DNA from: Chrysomallon squamiferum
Lineage: Eukaryota; Mollusca; Gastropoda; Neomphalida; Peltospiridae
Length of the DNA stretch: 64,000 bases
Assembly: GCA_012295275.1 (NCBI GenBank)
Contig: CM022666.1
Location: 2,983,616 to 3,047,615 of the forward strand
Direction: 5' to 3'
Numbering within the stretch: the stretch's first letter is position 1; each line of letters begins with the position of its first letter. A program made the translations under genes and the position numbers. The notes under the pieces are model-generated. The model did no database searches. It worked only from the letters and a program-made list of their open reading frames with translations, and was not told the origin of the DNA. Below are positions 34,201-46,818 of the stretch, piece by piece.

Positions 34201-35753
34201 AATGCCGTGTGAATGATCACAAAAATTTGAACTGCCTCTAACTTTGACTCGGCTATTAATCTGCAAGGGAAATTACACGAAATTGCTATTGATTATTTAC
34301 AGTTTTGAGGTGTAAACTTTAAAACTGCGAAAACCTAGTTTATAGCACGAAATCAATGCCGTTATATTTGTTAATGTATCATTCTGTCTAATCTTACACA
34401 CACAGACACACTCATATATTATGAATACTTATGCATATAATACGAGATAATACCAAACAAAAAAAAAATCACTATATAATGCCATACAGAGAGTATTAGA
34501 GACGTATATAAATATATATACTGCTAAAAAAAAAAAATAATAATAAAAAATGTCAGGCGTCCGAGTTTTAGCGTGTTCCATTGTTATTCTTCATATTGCT
34601 TGTTATCGTTTCTATTTCTTTTCTCTTTTGTTTCGAGAATCGTAAAAGTATCGTATTATTTATTTTAACTACAAAAACTAGACGTTAAGATTAGCAAAAA
34701 AAAAAAAGAGTAAGAAAAAGCGAAACAATAATAAAATATGAGAGTTGCGTGCTTGATACAAATAGTTTCATTTCATACGCATTCATAATTATAAAATATT
34801 GATTTTTAAATTGAAGCCTTTGGAAACAGTGAAATCGTGTTCGTTCTGTTTAAGAGTTTTGTAAGTACTTGGAAAACCAAATCGTTTACTTAATTTTTAT
34901 TATAATTTTATTTCTCGACATAAATTTGTCTTGGTTATTAATTTTGTTTGTTTTTGTTGTTGTTATTGTTGTTGTTGTCAAACAATAAAAAAATATTAAA
35001 AATAAACAAAAATATTGTTTTATTTTTTTTGTTTCCATTCTTCTCTTTCGATATTCTTTCCTTTTTCTTCGTTTTCATATGTCTTTTTCTTTTTCATTTT
35101 CGGTTGCTTTATCTTTTTAAATTTCTCTGAATTATCATGATCATAAACTTTATCATCATCATCATCATCGTCGTCGTTGTTGTTGTTCACAATATCATAA
35201 CTGTCTGTCAGTCTAACCAGTCATTATTGTTACTATCTTCAACATCATCATCATCACTGTCGTCTTCATAATTATACTTTTTTTTCTTCTCTGTTATCTA
35301 TATTAATACTTTTATCATTATTATAATCAACACCATGACATGATAATCATTACCAATATCATCATCACAGTTATTTTTAATATTTTAATCATCTCTTTCA
35401 TCGTCATCATCATCGTTACCGTCATCCGTACATCATCTTCTATCATGGACTTCTTGGTCTTCATTTTCTCGTGTTTTCTGAGATCATGTCTGCATAAATG
35501 AAGAAATAAAAAGCTTTACTTAGTTTTCGCTGAAATAAATAAAAAAAAAAAAAAAAAAAAATGGAGATAAAAAAAACACAGCAACTACAACGACATCTCC
35601 ATAATAGCAGGATCTCGTTTGCAGAAGCAATTTAGAAAATATTGATTTTAAAATGAAATCAGCAGAAAGAAGCAACTCACATCTTGTCATACAGAAATAT
35701 TCTACTTTATTGAGATTAACTTTACAACATTTTTTTTTTTTGTTATTTGTATT

Positions 35754-35786
<33 letters not shown>

Positions 35787-36190
35787 CGTTTCGTTTCGTT
35801 TCTAGCGAAGAGAACATTTTTCATATCATTTTTCATCTTGTTCCGGTTTTGTGTTTTTTTTCTTCATCTTCCATTTTTGTTCTTCTTCGTCATATTTCTT
35901 CTTGTCAGTTTATACGTGCTATCGATGTTAGCATTTGTTTCTTTCTTGTTTTAAATGAAAATAAATGTAAAAAAGAAGAAGAAAAAACAAGAAAGAAGAA
36001 AAGAAAAGACTGAATATGGTTTGTGTTGTAGGTTGTAGCAATGTGGATAAATGATAACGGGTTTTGTCCTTCAGACTATGAGCTTTCAAATCGTCTGTGT
36101 TACTTATGGCAGTATAAACAATATTATTATTTAATTATGTTAACATCTTCAGTATTGTACTAAAATTAATAATAACAAGAGCAACATCAT
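34201..36190. other. Non-coding DNA with T/A runs and CAT triplets
   Basis: No gene seen. Notable pieces are a CAT/CGT triplet field at 35150-35185, imperfect CAT-rich sequence to 35440, poly-A at 35542-35560, and poly-T at 35730-35786 followed by a TTTCG pentamer run. Confidence 0.55.
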
Positions 36191-36366
36191 TATTGTTATA
36201 TTGAAATGATAATGATGATTATAACAACAACAACAACAATAATATCCTTATTTATTATTATAATAATAATAACAATGATGATGATGATGTTGTTGTTGTT
36301 GTTGCTGCTGTTGTTTTTGTTTTATTGTTATTATTATTATTATTATTATTACAAGAAGAAGAAGGA
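36191..36366. repeat. AAC/AAT against GTT/ATT triplet field
   Basis: AAC triplets near 36222-36241, AAT, GAT, then GTT/GCT and ATT triplets to 36352 and AAG triplets. The first and last parts are roughly reverse complements. Confidence 0.9.
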
Positions 36367-36593
36367 CGATATTTTAAAAACTGATATCAATTTCACACGA
36401 TATTACATCATCATTAAAATGATCATTAAATTTACGATCGAGAAATTAATTACAAGTCATTAAAAATGTTCTGAAATAGCCTGTCATTTAACGCCGTTTT
36501 AGTATTATTACTATTATTATTATTTCGTTTCTTTTTTCAATCAAATTCACAATCAGTCTAGTTTCGTTTTTACCCAGCATGTCAACGTGACCA

Positions 36594-36606
36594 GCCGCCA
36601 TTTTGG
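36594..36606 (-). promoter_or_regulatory. Consensus YY1 site
   Basis: The complement reads CCAAAATGGCGGC, the full YY1 consensus core. In animal promoters it often overlaps start sites, but no gene could be attached to it. Confidence 0.45.
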
Positions 36607-36719
36607 ATATGGAAAACAATTAAAAACAGTTAACGTCTGCTGCTACAAAAAAAAAAAATGTCATTTTATTCAGTTGTATTTTCATTTTCGTATCTTTGCC
36701 ATTACACGTCTTCCTTCTT

Positions 36720-37037
36720 ACATTTTAATTTATTTTTTTTTTTTTTTTTTTTTTTTTCATAATTCAGAAATAAGAAAACCTTTTCTTTCTCGTAAAACAT
36801 ATAATCGGAATATATATTTTATGAGTGCTATTTTCCCCGCCGCTGTCTCTTTGAAGGTTAATGAGGTGAATCGAGGATAAGCGTTAAAAATTTCGCTTAG
36901 TCTCGATCAAGAACATTTTAATTGAAGAAAGGTATTAGGACGTTACCTTTTAAATAAGCGTCAAGTCTGAAATTATTTAATGTACATTTTATTTAGTTGA
37001 AAGAAGAGAAAGGAAAAAATGTTACTGTGTTTTTGGA

Positions 37038-37041
<4 letters not shown>
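36720..37041. other. Non-coding unique DNA after a poly-T run
   Basis: T run at 36731-36757, then normal-complexity CpG-bearing sequence. No gene seen. Confidence 0.5.
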
Positions 37042-37124
<83 letters not shown>

Positions 37125-37602
37125 TCAAATGCATTGCTACCATTCCTGAATCTGAAATAATTTATAAACATGCACACACATACGCACGTATCTCTGAGGG
37201 ATCGTAGCAAGGTATTTTGTATTTCTCTCTCTCCCAAAAAAGGACATAAAATGGCCAGGTAATATACAACTGTAAAATCACAGTATTTTTTATTTATGGA
37301 AAATGTTGTCATTACTATTACTATTATTATTATTACTATTATTATTATTTTCAGAAACTATACAAACCTAATTAAATGAATAGCAGTTACAATACTAAAG
37401 AAATTGTATCCCCGTACAAAAGCAGCATCAGACGTAAAGATAATAGCACGATATTTTCTAAAAAAAAAAAAAAAAAAAAACCCATCTAAATGTATAGCAG
37501 TAGCAATTACGTAGCAGCCGTAAATAAAATATTGACAATTTTTATGAAATGTGTAATAATGATCATATTGTTGGCCCAGACGGTTTATTATTGTCGATAT
37601 AA
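37042..37602 (+). mobile_element. Dispersed ~560-bp element, copy 1 (left arm of inverted pair)
   Basis: Starts in a GA array (37042-37121) and ends at GTCGATATAA (37593-37602). It is matched in inverted orientation by 42300-42882 at very high identity; differences are mainly the lengths of the GA, ATT and A tracts and a few substitutions. Homology stops inside the GA array on one side and exactly after GTCGATATAA on the other. There is no coding capacity. An internal echo, AAATGAATAGCAGTTACAAT against AAATGTATAGCAGTAGCAAT (near 37374 and 37488), flanks the middle part. The mechanism is unknown; a non-autonomous element is the likeliest. Confidence 0.8.
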
Positions 37603-37934
37603 CCTGTCTAGGTTTATAAATCATCAGTCCCGTTTAATAAACAGAAAAGCGTCTACGTTGCCGCTCGAATTAATATTGTTTTTTTTTTTTTTTTTTTTTT
37701 TTTTTGTGTGGCTTTTTTTAGCTCTCACTCCATTTCCCGCGCGAGCAACACCGAAATGGTACATTCCTTCCTGAGCATTGGCGACCCCGTCTGAATTGAT
37801 GTTAAACTGCATCAGTTATAGTCAGGGACAGCGGAAATCGATCAATATTAGGGGTGAGATAAATGAACTTTTGTGAATCAATCTTGCAAAAAAAAAAAAA
37901 AAAAAAAAAAAAAATGCAGTGAACGCGGTTTGTT

Positions 37935-37971
37935 GGGGCGTGATGGGGGGTGGGGGGGGTGGGGGGTGGGT
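37935..37971 (+). other. G-quadruplex-forming tract
   Basis: GGGG, GGGGGG, GGGGGGGG, GGGGGG and GGG runs are separated by CGTGAT and single T bases. Five G runs of three or more with loops of one to six bases satisfy the usual quadruplex rule. It is the only strong G-run cluster I see in this AT-rich window. Confidence 0.9.
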
Positions 37972-38124
37972 GAAGTGTTGTTGTATTTGAGTCAGACACA
38001 ATTAGTGAAGAGTTCTGTGTGCAAAAGATGCAAATGTTCGTTACTGGTCTTTTTTTCTAAAAATATATTTTTTGAATTTTTTTTTTTTTAAAAAAAAAAG
38101 AAGAAGAAAAAAAAGGATATAATA

Positions 38125-38290
38125 ATATTAGTAGTAGTAGTAGCAGCTGCAATGCTAACACTAGTAGTAAAATAGTGGTAATAATAGTTGTAATAGAAGC
38201 AAAAGTAGTAGTAACAGTAGTAGTAGTAGTAGGTAACGTAAAATCCATAATAACAGTAGTAGTAATGATATGAATAGGAAACAAAATAAT
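38125..38290. repeat. Imperfect (GTA)n field
   Basis: GTA/AGT triplets with AAT, GCA and ACA interruptions over about 150 bases, keeping period 3. Confidence 0.9.
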
Positions 38291-38602
38291 TCAGTAATAT
38301 TCTAACTGAAACCAAGAGACAATCTAATACCGTGAAAAAAAAAAAAAAAGACAAAAAAGTGCACATTACAGACATTTAATTATATTAAAAATCGAAGAAT
38401 AGTTATATTCTTTTAATATTAAATGTATTTAACTGATATTTTATTTTATTTCATATATGTTTGTTTTTTGTTTTTTTAACTGAACATTATAACTTATTTA
38501 GCTTTTTATTTAACTATCAGAGTTTTATTAATTTTTTATTTATTGTATATTTCTTATTATTTATTTATTTATTTATTTAATTTACAGAACAGAATGAGAT
38601 AG

Positions 38603-38650
<48 letters not shown>
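38603..38650. repeat. (GT)n microsatellite
   Basis: About 24 GT units. Confidence 0.95.
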
Positions 38651-38651
<1 letters not shown>

Positions 38652-39179
38652 TATTTAATCATTCCGTTTGTCATTTTAATTTCATATTTCTCAAAATTAA
38701 ATTAAATTTCCACATGAAAAAATAAATGCATTTATTCATCATGCATTTTATCGGTTTTTCAAAATTAGATTTTATCTGTCCGTGATGAAGAAGATGATTG
38801 ATAAATTAAGTATACTGAAATGTCGCGTTATATTCCAAAAATATCCTTACAGTAAATTAGACGTAAGTATTGGCAAAAGTAAAACAAATTAGAACGGAAG
38901 ACGCAAAGACAGACGGAATCTCCGATTACATTTCAATTAATGTTTCAAACAAGACATCAAAAGTCACGAAAAATGTGGAAATAAATAAAAAGATTCAAAA
39001 AAAAGAGAGCGAGAAAAAGAAAATTATAAACTGAAATAGATTAATCATTTCCGGACATTTTGAAATAAGTAAACTGAACAGAAGAAACAAAATGGATTGA
39101 TTTGTAGAAGACAGACGAAAAGATTGAAGAAGGAAGCAAAGACGAAAGAAAAGAAATGAATAATGTGATGATTTTTGAA

Positions 39180-39300
39180 AATATGTATGTGTGTATGGGG
39201 TGTATATATGTATGTATGTATGTATGTATATATATGTAAAAATATATATAATTATTAATGTGTATATAGATGTATGCATGTGTATGTGTATATATGTCCA
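39180..39300. repeat. TATG/TA tract
   Basis: TATG tetramers and TA steps. Confidence 0.85.
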
Positions 39301-39469
39301 TGCGTATGAATGTATATCAGTGGATGGATAAGTGCCTATTTGTGTTCATTGTTTATTATACATGTACAGATGAAATAATTATACATGCATATATTCATGA
39401 ATAATTAATTTACGTATATACACACATATAATATATATATTATTACACTTACATACGTACTCACACACC

Positions 39470-39840
39470 CATCTGTACCATCCTGTCGATTTAAAATGTG
39501 ATAAGACATCCCATACAAACTTTCAGACATTAGATTTAATATTCTGTGAGATCGGTTCTCTCACTCAGTGCTATTTTCCTAACACTTTCACACGGACAGT
39601 TAAACTTTATCACGCCAAGTTTAACAAATACGGTAATATAATTATGACCCAACTGACCAAAGGCTCAGACTGTTTTGTGTCCGTCTGTCCGAGAAAGGTC
39701 AGCATTCTGTGGTCTGTTGGTCAAATTCCAGGAGTAAGTGGAAATTACTTTATGTTTGTCAAAACACAACAAACTGTGGTCTGTATCAGCTGCTTGCTTC
39801 AGTCAGAAGAAAGGAAAAGTGTTGTCTAATGCAGGGAGAA
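39470..39840. other. Complex unique segment with two RUNX-like sites
   Basis: Normal-complexity sequence. TGTGGTCTG occurs near 39709 and 39776, a RUNX-type word. Frames are short (61 codons at 39644-39829) and unrecognised. Confidence 0.3.
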
Positions 39841-39855
39841 AATGTTATCTATACG

Positions 39856-39857
<2 letters not shown>

Positions 39858-39891
<34 letters not shown>

Positions 39892-40030
39892 CACGAATAC
39901 ATGTGTTTATGTAGACATGTGCATCTGATTGTCTATGTATATATGTTAAGTATGTATGTATGTATGTGTATGTATGTATATATGTATTTATGTATGTTTA
40001 TATATATATATATGCGTACACATACATGTA
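39858..40030. repeat. (GT)n then TATG-rich tract
   Basis: GT array to 39889, then TATG/TATA sequence from about 39940 to 40030. Confidence 0.9.
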
Positions 40031-40261
40031 TGTATATGAATATATAGGTATACTTGTGCGTGTTTTTGGATGCGTGGATGTCTGCATATTTTTATCAGGT
40101 TTATAAATACATAGAAATGTCTAAAACAATAATGACAACAACAAAACATTAATGATAACAACAAATCAATAATGACAACAACAAAACAATAATGATAACG
40201 ATGGCGATGAGAATGATTGTGATATATCCAAATATAAATGTAAAATAATAATAACAGTAAT

Positions 40262-40322
40262 AATAAAATAAAAAATAAAATAAAATAAAATAAAATAAAA
40301 TAAAATAAAATAAAATAAAATA
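40262..40322. repeat. (AAAAT)n microsatellite
   Basis: Twelve or so pentamers, preceded by imperfect AACAATAATG repeats (40126-40200). Confidence 0.93.
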
Positions 40323-41039
40323 AATAAATAACATTCAAGAGTTTTGGTTACGAAATCAAACAAAGAAAAACCTCTGAGGACTTCATAAAACTGTCTACTG
40401 CCAACAAGAGATAAAAATCTTTAATATCAAACAATATTCTAAAAAACCCAGCATGTAATCGAAAAATAAAACTCTCCTAAGAAACCGAGTGAAGCATTTT
40501 CGGAAATTATTTGTTAGACGAAATCAGCAGAAGAAGGGAAATCTTAGAAATTTTGTTTATTCATTTTATTTGTTTCTGTTTTTTCTTTTAATTTTTTTTT
40601 TTTTTTAGACACTATATTTTTAAAAGTTATTTTATATTTATTTTTTGAAATATTTCCCTTTTATTTTATTTATTATTCATTTTAGAAAATTCAGTAACAA
40701 ATAACATATGATTATTGTTACACATTCGCTTGTTGATCGAAAACTGGAAAATGCCGCAAGGGAATTTACCGAATATCATTTTTTTTTTTATTATCACGTG
40801 ATTTATTATTTTTATATTTTATATAAAGAATTTCTGGGGGATAAAAAGGAAAAATATTTTTACTGGTCTAATTAGAATTATTTTCTTTTCGTTATTTATT
40901 TATTTATTTAAAAGAATTAGAAGATTTAGAAAAGAGGAATTAAATCATTTTTTTCTTTCTCTTTATCACTTTCTCTCTCTCTCTTTCTTGGGTAAAATAA
41001 AATAATAATTACAACAGTTATGAGAATATGAAGAAGAAG

Positions 41040-41070
<31 letters not shown>

Positions 41071-41254
41071 TGGAATAAAATAAATCTAACACCATCTTCA
41101 ATCTTTTTACTCGTAATTTAAATATGGCGTTACTTCATCTAAAATAAAAATAAAATAATCATCGTACAAGCTGTGTCAGTAAGAATAAGAAGAAGAAAAA
41201 GGAAAATCTGGAATAAAGTCCCTCTTCTTGATCTTAATTATAATTTATAGCAGG

Positions 41255-41380
41255 ATGTCTGAATACAAGAAACTCAAGTACGTCTCTCGTGCACAAACTA
41301 TTCTCTTTAACTGTTTCGCCCTTTTCCGTACAACTTTGAGTTTAACGAAACCAGCAATATCACACAAACACACACAATGA
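41255..41380 (+). other. Short 41-codon ORF, doubtful
   Basis: An ATG at 41255 (context CAGGATGT) opens a 41-codon frame starting MSEYKKLKYVSRAQT and ending at a TGA at 41378-41380. It directly follows an acceptor-like TTTATAG|CAGG. Composition is protein-like, but it is short and unsupported by any recognised family. Confidence 0.2.
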
Positions 41381-41502
41381 TCTCCTTAATTGTTATTTTC
41401 CATAAAAATTCATCTCAATTAAACTGGAGAAAACCCACACAGTCATAACCGTATCTTCACAACGCCAATAATGTGCAGTTATTTTGTTATTGCCGTAAAT
41501 GT

Positions 41503-41598
41503 ACTTCCGATTTTCGCGGACATAAAAGGCAGCAGACAAGAAAGCACGTGGCGTTCGCGCGCAGACTCACTTCCGCGCGGACTTCCGGGCCAAACGAG
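41503..41598 (+). promoter_or_regulatory. Triple-ETS CpG-rich promoter candidate with first-exon donor
   Basis: Three ETS words, ACTTCCG (41503-41509 and 41569-41575) and ACTTCCGG (41581-41588), plus a CACGTG E-box (41545-41550) and dense CpG (TTCGCGCGCAG near 41554). The segment ends in a splice-donor-like ACGAG|GTAAAG at 41598/41599. This resembles a TATA-less promoter with a short first exon reading to the right. No downstream exon could be tied to it. Confidence 0.45.
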
Positions 41599-41629
41599 GT
41601 AAAGAGCTGTAAACACAGTACAGATAGTC

Positions 41630-41660
<31 letters not shown>

Positions 41661-42230
41661 TATTCAGACAGTAATCATTAAAGGAGAAAAAAAAAAAAAA
41701 CAATGGTGTCAATAGAGCTAGACACCAGAATGATAATAAAATAAAGATAATAATAAAATAATTATTATCCTTCGGTGTTTTATAATGGTCTCGAACGTAT
41801 GCGACACGACAATGGTAACAATAAAATATTGATCATGAAAACAGTAATAATTATCTTTTTACTCTTTTAGATCGGTGTCAGAAGGGCAGTGTAGAATGGC
41901 TATCATACAGCTGATGTTGATAACGATAACGATGATTATGATGGTGATGATGGTTGCAGTATTACAAAAATGAGTCTTCTGTTTCTGAAAAAGTGAAAAG
42001 GTCTGTGCATTATGAACACGTATCGGATTCTAATACGAATTATCTCAGAAAAAAAAAAAAAAAAAAAAAAAAAGAAAGAAAAAACTGTCAGTAGTGGTAG
42101 TAATAATAACAAATTCTATATTTGTTCTTCAAAGGCCAAATCCGTAAATTTATCACTTAAAAACAATTCTTCAAACCTGCTAATAGTTATGTAGAACCGA
42201 TTTTTGAAAGAATATTGTTAAAATAAAATA

Positions 42231-42261
<31 letters not shown>

Positions 42262-42299
42262 AATAAATAAATAAATAAATATTCAAATTTGGAGTCTTA

Positions 42300-42552
42300 T
42301 TATATCGACAATAATAAACCGTCTGGGCCAACAATATGATCATTATTACACATTTCATAAAAATTGTCAATATTTTATTTACGGCTGCTACGTAATTGAT
42401 ACTGCTATACATTTAGATGTTGTTTTTTTGTGTGTTTTTTTAGAAAATATCGTGCTATTATCTTTACGTCTGATGCTGCTTTTGTACGGGGATACAATTT
42501 CTTTAGTATTGTAACTGCTATTCATTTAATTAGGTTTGTATAGTTTCTGAAA

Positions 42553-42601
<49 letters not shown>

Positions 42602-42801
42602 GCAGTAATAGTAATAACAACATTTTCCATAAAAAAAAAAATACTGTGATTTTACAGTTGTATATTACCTGGCCATTTTATATCCTTTTTGGGTGAGAGA
42701 GAAATACAAAATACCTTGCTACGATCCCTCACAGAGATACGTATGTTTGTGTGTGCATGTTTATAAATTATTTCAGATTCAGGAATGGTAGCAATGCATT
42801 T

Positions 42802-42882
<81 letters not shown>
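42300..42882 (-). mobile_element. Dispersed ~560-bp element, copy 2 (right arm of inverted pair)
   Basis: Reverse-complement copy of 37042-37602. It begins at TTATATCGAC and ends in a CT array (42804-42882). It contains an expanded AAT array (42552-42600) where copy 1 has a mixed ACT/ATT tract. Immediately outside, AAAATGGCGGC (42897-42907) is a YY1-type word. Confidence 0.8.
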
Positions 42883-42885
<3 letters not shown>

Positions 42886-43216
42886 ATACACACATAAAAT
42901 GGCGGCTTCCATTTAAATAATTATGTCAGCATTACGAACACGATCCATCCTGTAAAAACAAATCTCGAGGATGAACGTCTGAGCTTCTTCGTGGGTTTAT
43001 TAGTTTAGATTTCGTACTTTTAAAACGAAATAAGAGCAAAATAAAATAACCTGACACCTTCATCTGTCTTTGTCAAGGAAAAATGCTTTCTGTCACACAC
43101 TAACAAAATATCGAATTTCAGTGAAATCTGACAGATATATACGTCATCAAAAATGATCTATAGTGCGCTACAAAAGAAATGCCACACACTGAAATCTACC
43201 CATTCGTTAACAATAG

Positions 43217-43294
<78 letters not shown>
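43217..43294. repeat. (CT)n microsatellite
   Basis: Pure CT array of nearly 40 units; the flanks are unlike those of the 42804-42882 array. Confidence 0.96.
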
Positions 43295-43295
<1 letters not shown>

Positions 43296-44600
43296 ACATA
43301 ATATATGTATGTATGTTTATACATATATATCCATTAGTTATCGTTTTGTTTCTCTCTCATTTGTCAACTCTTTTTCCCTATTTCCTTTCGTTACTTCTCT
43401 TTCTCGTATACATCAGATTTATATTTCTAACAAGTAAACGTGAAAATGCATTGCCTGTATTTTATAGCGCATCTTTATTTTCAAAATTATTAAACTGCAA
43501 ATTTCAATACTTTTATTTTTATGGTCATTATATAAGAATAATTTGAAAACGGATCTTTATTACCATCCCTTTTTAGTGTTTTATCTTAGTATGACATTTC
43601 TGCGGTAAATTACGTGATTAAATATGACAAAAGTCGAAAATACGAAATGGATTTATCCTTGAGCAATTCGAATAAGAGTTTACGATCGAGAAGTATAAAA
43701 ACGATGATGTTACGTAAGAAAATGTAATAAGGCAGCAGCTCAGCATTTTGCAATGTGATCATCCTTTATTATTAGAAAAGATTATTCTCTAGTAACAAAT
43801 AAAAAAAAATAAAAAATCATTTGGACACATACAAAATATATTTAGGTAAATTCTTCTGTTCACTATATTGATATATTATGAAACTTATTATTATTTGGAA
43901 ATAGAGAAAATCCATTTATACCGAGGTTTTTTTTCTTTCGTTTCTTTTTTCTTCTTTTCTTCTTCCTCTTTTTATTTAACCTTTAAGATACAGTTAAATC
44001 AAAAAGTAACCACAAAACCAGATACACTTGTTTTTATTTGTTTGCAGCAAGTGATCTTTCATTGTTACTGTCAGAGAATTGTCAAATTTCCACATGTGTT
44101 GTACTTGCTTACCTGCAGTAAATAACCTTTATTATTTACCTTGCAGTGATTTATTGCTTACTTATTTGTGTTTTAGGCTTGAAGCGACTTCTATAGCAAG
44201 GTCGGTAACTCTAGCTGGATAACTGTTCTGTAATTATAATCATCCCGACAGACAGCAATAACAATAACAACAACAACAACAACAATAATAATAATCATCA
44301 TCATCATCAACATCATCATCATCATAATGTATGAAAACAGTGTCTGTCCGCACTTCTGGAAGATTTTCCTTTAGGAAAAACTCTGTTCCTTGTTCCGCAC
44401 TAATACGAAGAAATACTTTTAAAGAAACCATCTACCGGTGTTAACCATAAATTATTCCGGTTGACTTCAACAGAAACGACGCGTAAGCGATGTTGACAAG
44501 ACGTTAGTGTATGAAGGAACAAACGTCTGGGAAGAAAGGCAAGAAAGAGAAAGAAAATGCAATTCTGCAGTAAAAGACTGAAATGAAGTGGTTTTTTGTT
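43295..44600. other. Non-coding DNA
   Basis: No gene seen. AAC/AAT/CAT triplets at 44260-44325; the remainder is unique with CpG. Confidence 0.5.
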
Positions 44601-44617
44601 AGCGCGATGAATTATGA

Positions 44618-44683
44618 CGCGACAGATTCTTCGTGTCGCGGTGTGTTTGTAAGTGTGTTAGGTAATACCGTGGATTACCTAAC
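44618..44683. other. Two tandem perfect hairpins
   Basis: CGCGACA (44618-44624) pairs with TGTCGCG (44634-44640) around a 9-base loop. GTTAGGTAAT (44657-44666) pairs with ATTACCTAAC (44674-44683) around a 7-base loop. No T-run follows to suggest a terminator. Confidence 0.88.
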
Positions 44684-46440
44684 TTCGTTTATGGATTCAG
44701 GATTGAAAAAATAAATAAATAAATAAATAAATTTTAAAAAATGATAATAATAATATGTCACTACATTTTTTATTATTATTATTATTATTATTTTAGTTGT
44801 TGTTGTTGCCGCTTATTTTATTTTTATGATTACGAGGTTAATCATTCGCCATCACTTTTATTACTTGCGTAATTCTTTAACCGCTTTGTTTTTGTTTTTT
44901 TTTTTTTCATTAATTTATTCACCATTTACTTCTCTTCTTTGTTTTTTTTTTATTTATTTATTTATTTATTTATTTATATTTTCGATTAACATTTAAGTAC
45001 CTGTATTACGAGTGTGAATATATGTGTGTACTTGTGTATGAATATGTATCTATCTTTACGTATGTTTATAAGTACGTACGTATACATATGTATAGGTAGG
45101 CCTATCTGTGTAAGTATGTGCGTTTGTGTGTAGATGATATTATCATACAAAATATATTTCCTAGATATGTGACTGTCAAAATATCTTATTTCTGCATCAT
45201 TTCATAAATCTTCTTTGCGCATGTTCTCCTGCGCATCTCAATTCTTCTTCTTACATTCTAAAGATAAACAGAAATTTACAGCGACCTCTCCGTCCAGTCT
45301 TTCATTAAATAACACGAACAAAAACACGAAGCCAAACGGCAACACGAAAAGCCATTACAGACTATTAGCAACAGAAGTACGATAGAAATCGAGCAGACGA
45401 CACGAGTTAAAGACTGAGATCCCAATCGCCTGCAGCCTGTACAAAGAAATCGATCGAAAGATAGTATTTCCCTTCTGTACAAACACAACAAGTAATTGAC
45501 GAGAATCGCATATGAAACCTCAGAACTATAACCATCATCTTTTTTAAAAACATTTCAGAAATTTATGCGCAGAAGATAAATATAAAAATAAAATGGCAGC
45601 TAGATTTAAAAAAAAAATAAAAAAAAAAAATAAAAAAAGTGTTTTTTTTTGTTTTTAAATAGAATAATAAAAGATTAAAAAATAATAATAAAAAAAAAAA
45701 AAAAATTGGTGGTTTAAAGGTCTTATTAATATTTTTTTATTTTATTTTATTTTATTTTATTTCATTTTATTTTATTATTTCTTTTTGTGTGAGGGTTTTG
45801 TAATGGCGACGGAGAGGATTAGAAAAAAATGGCGTTATTTCCGGGATCGTGTTTTCATCCACTCTAAAACAGTGGAGCCTGACAGAAAATAAATACTCGA
45901 TAATGCCGGATTATACCTCAAATAATATTAGATGGAGCATTAGAGACGCCTGAGTCTTGAAAATTACCAAAGTAATTTGGCTGTAAAGGAAATTTGAATT
46001 ATGAATGATATGCGATTTTGTTCTGCTCGCTCAAAATTTGTTTTTGAGCAAGTTCATCAGAGTACGTATGGATAAACATATAACTTTTTTGTCTAAGCTT
46101 CAGATATAATTAAAATGGAAAGTTACTTTGTTGGGTAACGTCAAAGCTTTTAAGACGGGCTGGTTGTCGGTAAAAGAGTTCGGTGAAATGAACTGGAAAT
46201 GTTCATGGCTAATTTCACTAAACTTTTCCAATAGCTGCATCGGAGTGATAAATGTATAAAATATTGTAGTCTGGATAACACCGTGTGATATGTGCAGCAT
46301 TCATGAATGTAACGAAAATGACGAAAACTTTGCTGAAAAGCGGAAAGCCAACGATTTATCGTTTTGTCTGCTTGGCTTTCAAAATTTTATATTTATTGCT
46401 GAGGTAGTTGTTGTTGATTATCCTGATGACGATGGATCGA
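44684..46440. other. Non-coding DNA with AT repeats
   Basis: No gene seen. AAAT, ATT and TTTA tracts near 44710-44790 and 44950-44978, A runs near 45608-45705 and TTTTA pentamers 45736-45770. Unique CpG-bearing DNA lies at 45180-45540 and 45880-46440. Confidence 0.5.
45801..45846 (+). promoter_or_regulatory. YY1 + ETS promoter-like cluster
   Basis: Two ATGGCG words (near 45803 and 45829) and TATTTCCGGGA (45836-45846) lie within 46 bases. The combination resembles the SUCLA2 start region. No coding frame follows. Confidence 0.3.
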
Positions 46441-46449
46441 CTAATTTGT

Positions 46450-46818
46450 TTCAATCATCATCATTATTATTTTGCTACTGTTATTATTACTACTTCAGTT
46501 GTCGTCTGCTACTATGTCTGTTAATGCTGTTGTTGCTATTTCTACTATAACCTCTACTACTACTGCTATTGCCTTTTTTACTGCTTGTGTTACTGCTGCT
46601 GCTTCTACTGCTACTGCTGCTGCTACTACTACTGCTACTATTGCACCCATTGTTTTTATATTATTTAATAATGCTGTTATCCTGATAATAATAATAACAA
46701 TCATTCTGTTAAGTCATTGTCATCATCAATATTATCATCATAGTCATTATCGTCACCGTCATCATCAACAAAATCATCATCATCATCACCATTGGTGTTG
46801 TTGTTGTTGTTGTTGTTG

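Larger units (their letters stand above)
37603..42299. other. 4.7-kb spacer between inverted copies
   Basis: Mostly non-coding. It contains poly-T (37679-37705) and poly-A (37889-37914) runs, a G-quadruplex tract, GTA triplets, GT, TATG and AAAAT arrays and a promoter-like segment near 41500. I found no transposase or reverse transcriptase fragment that would make it the body of one larger element. Confidence 0.6.

Noticed and set aside
37603-42299. Spacer of the inverted pair as the body of one large foldback transposon
   Set aside because: No transposase or reverse transcriptase fragment and no target duplication at the outer ends; two independent insertions are simpler.
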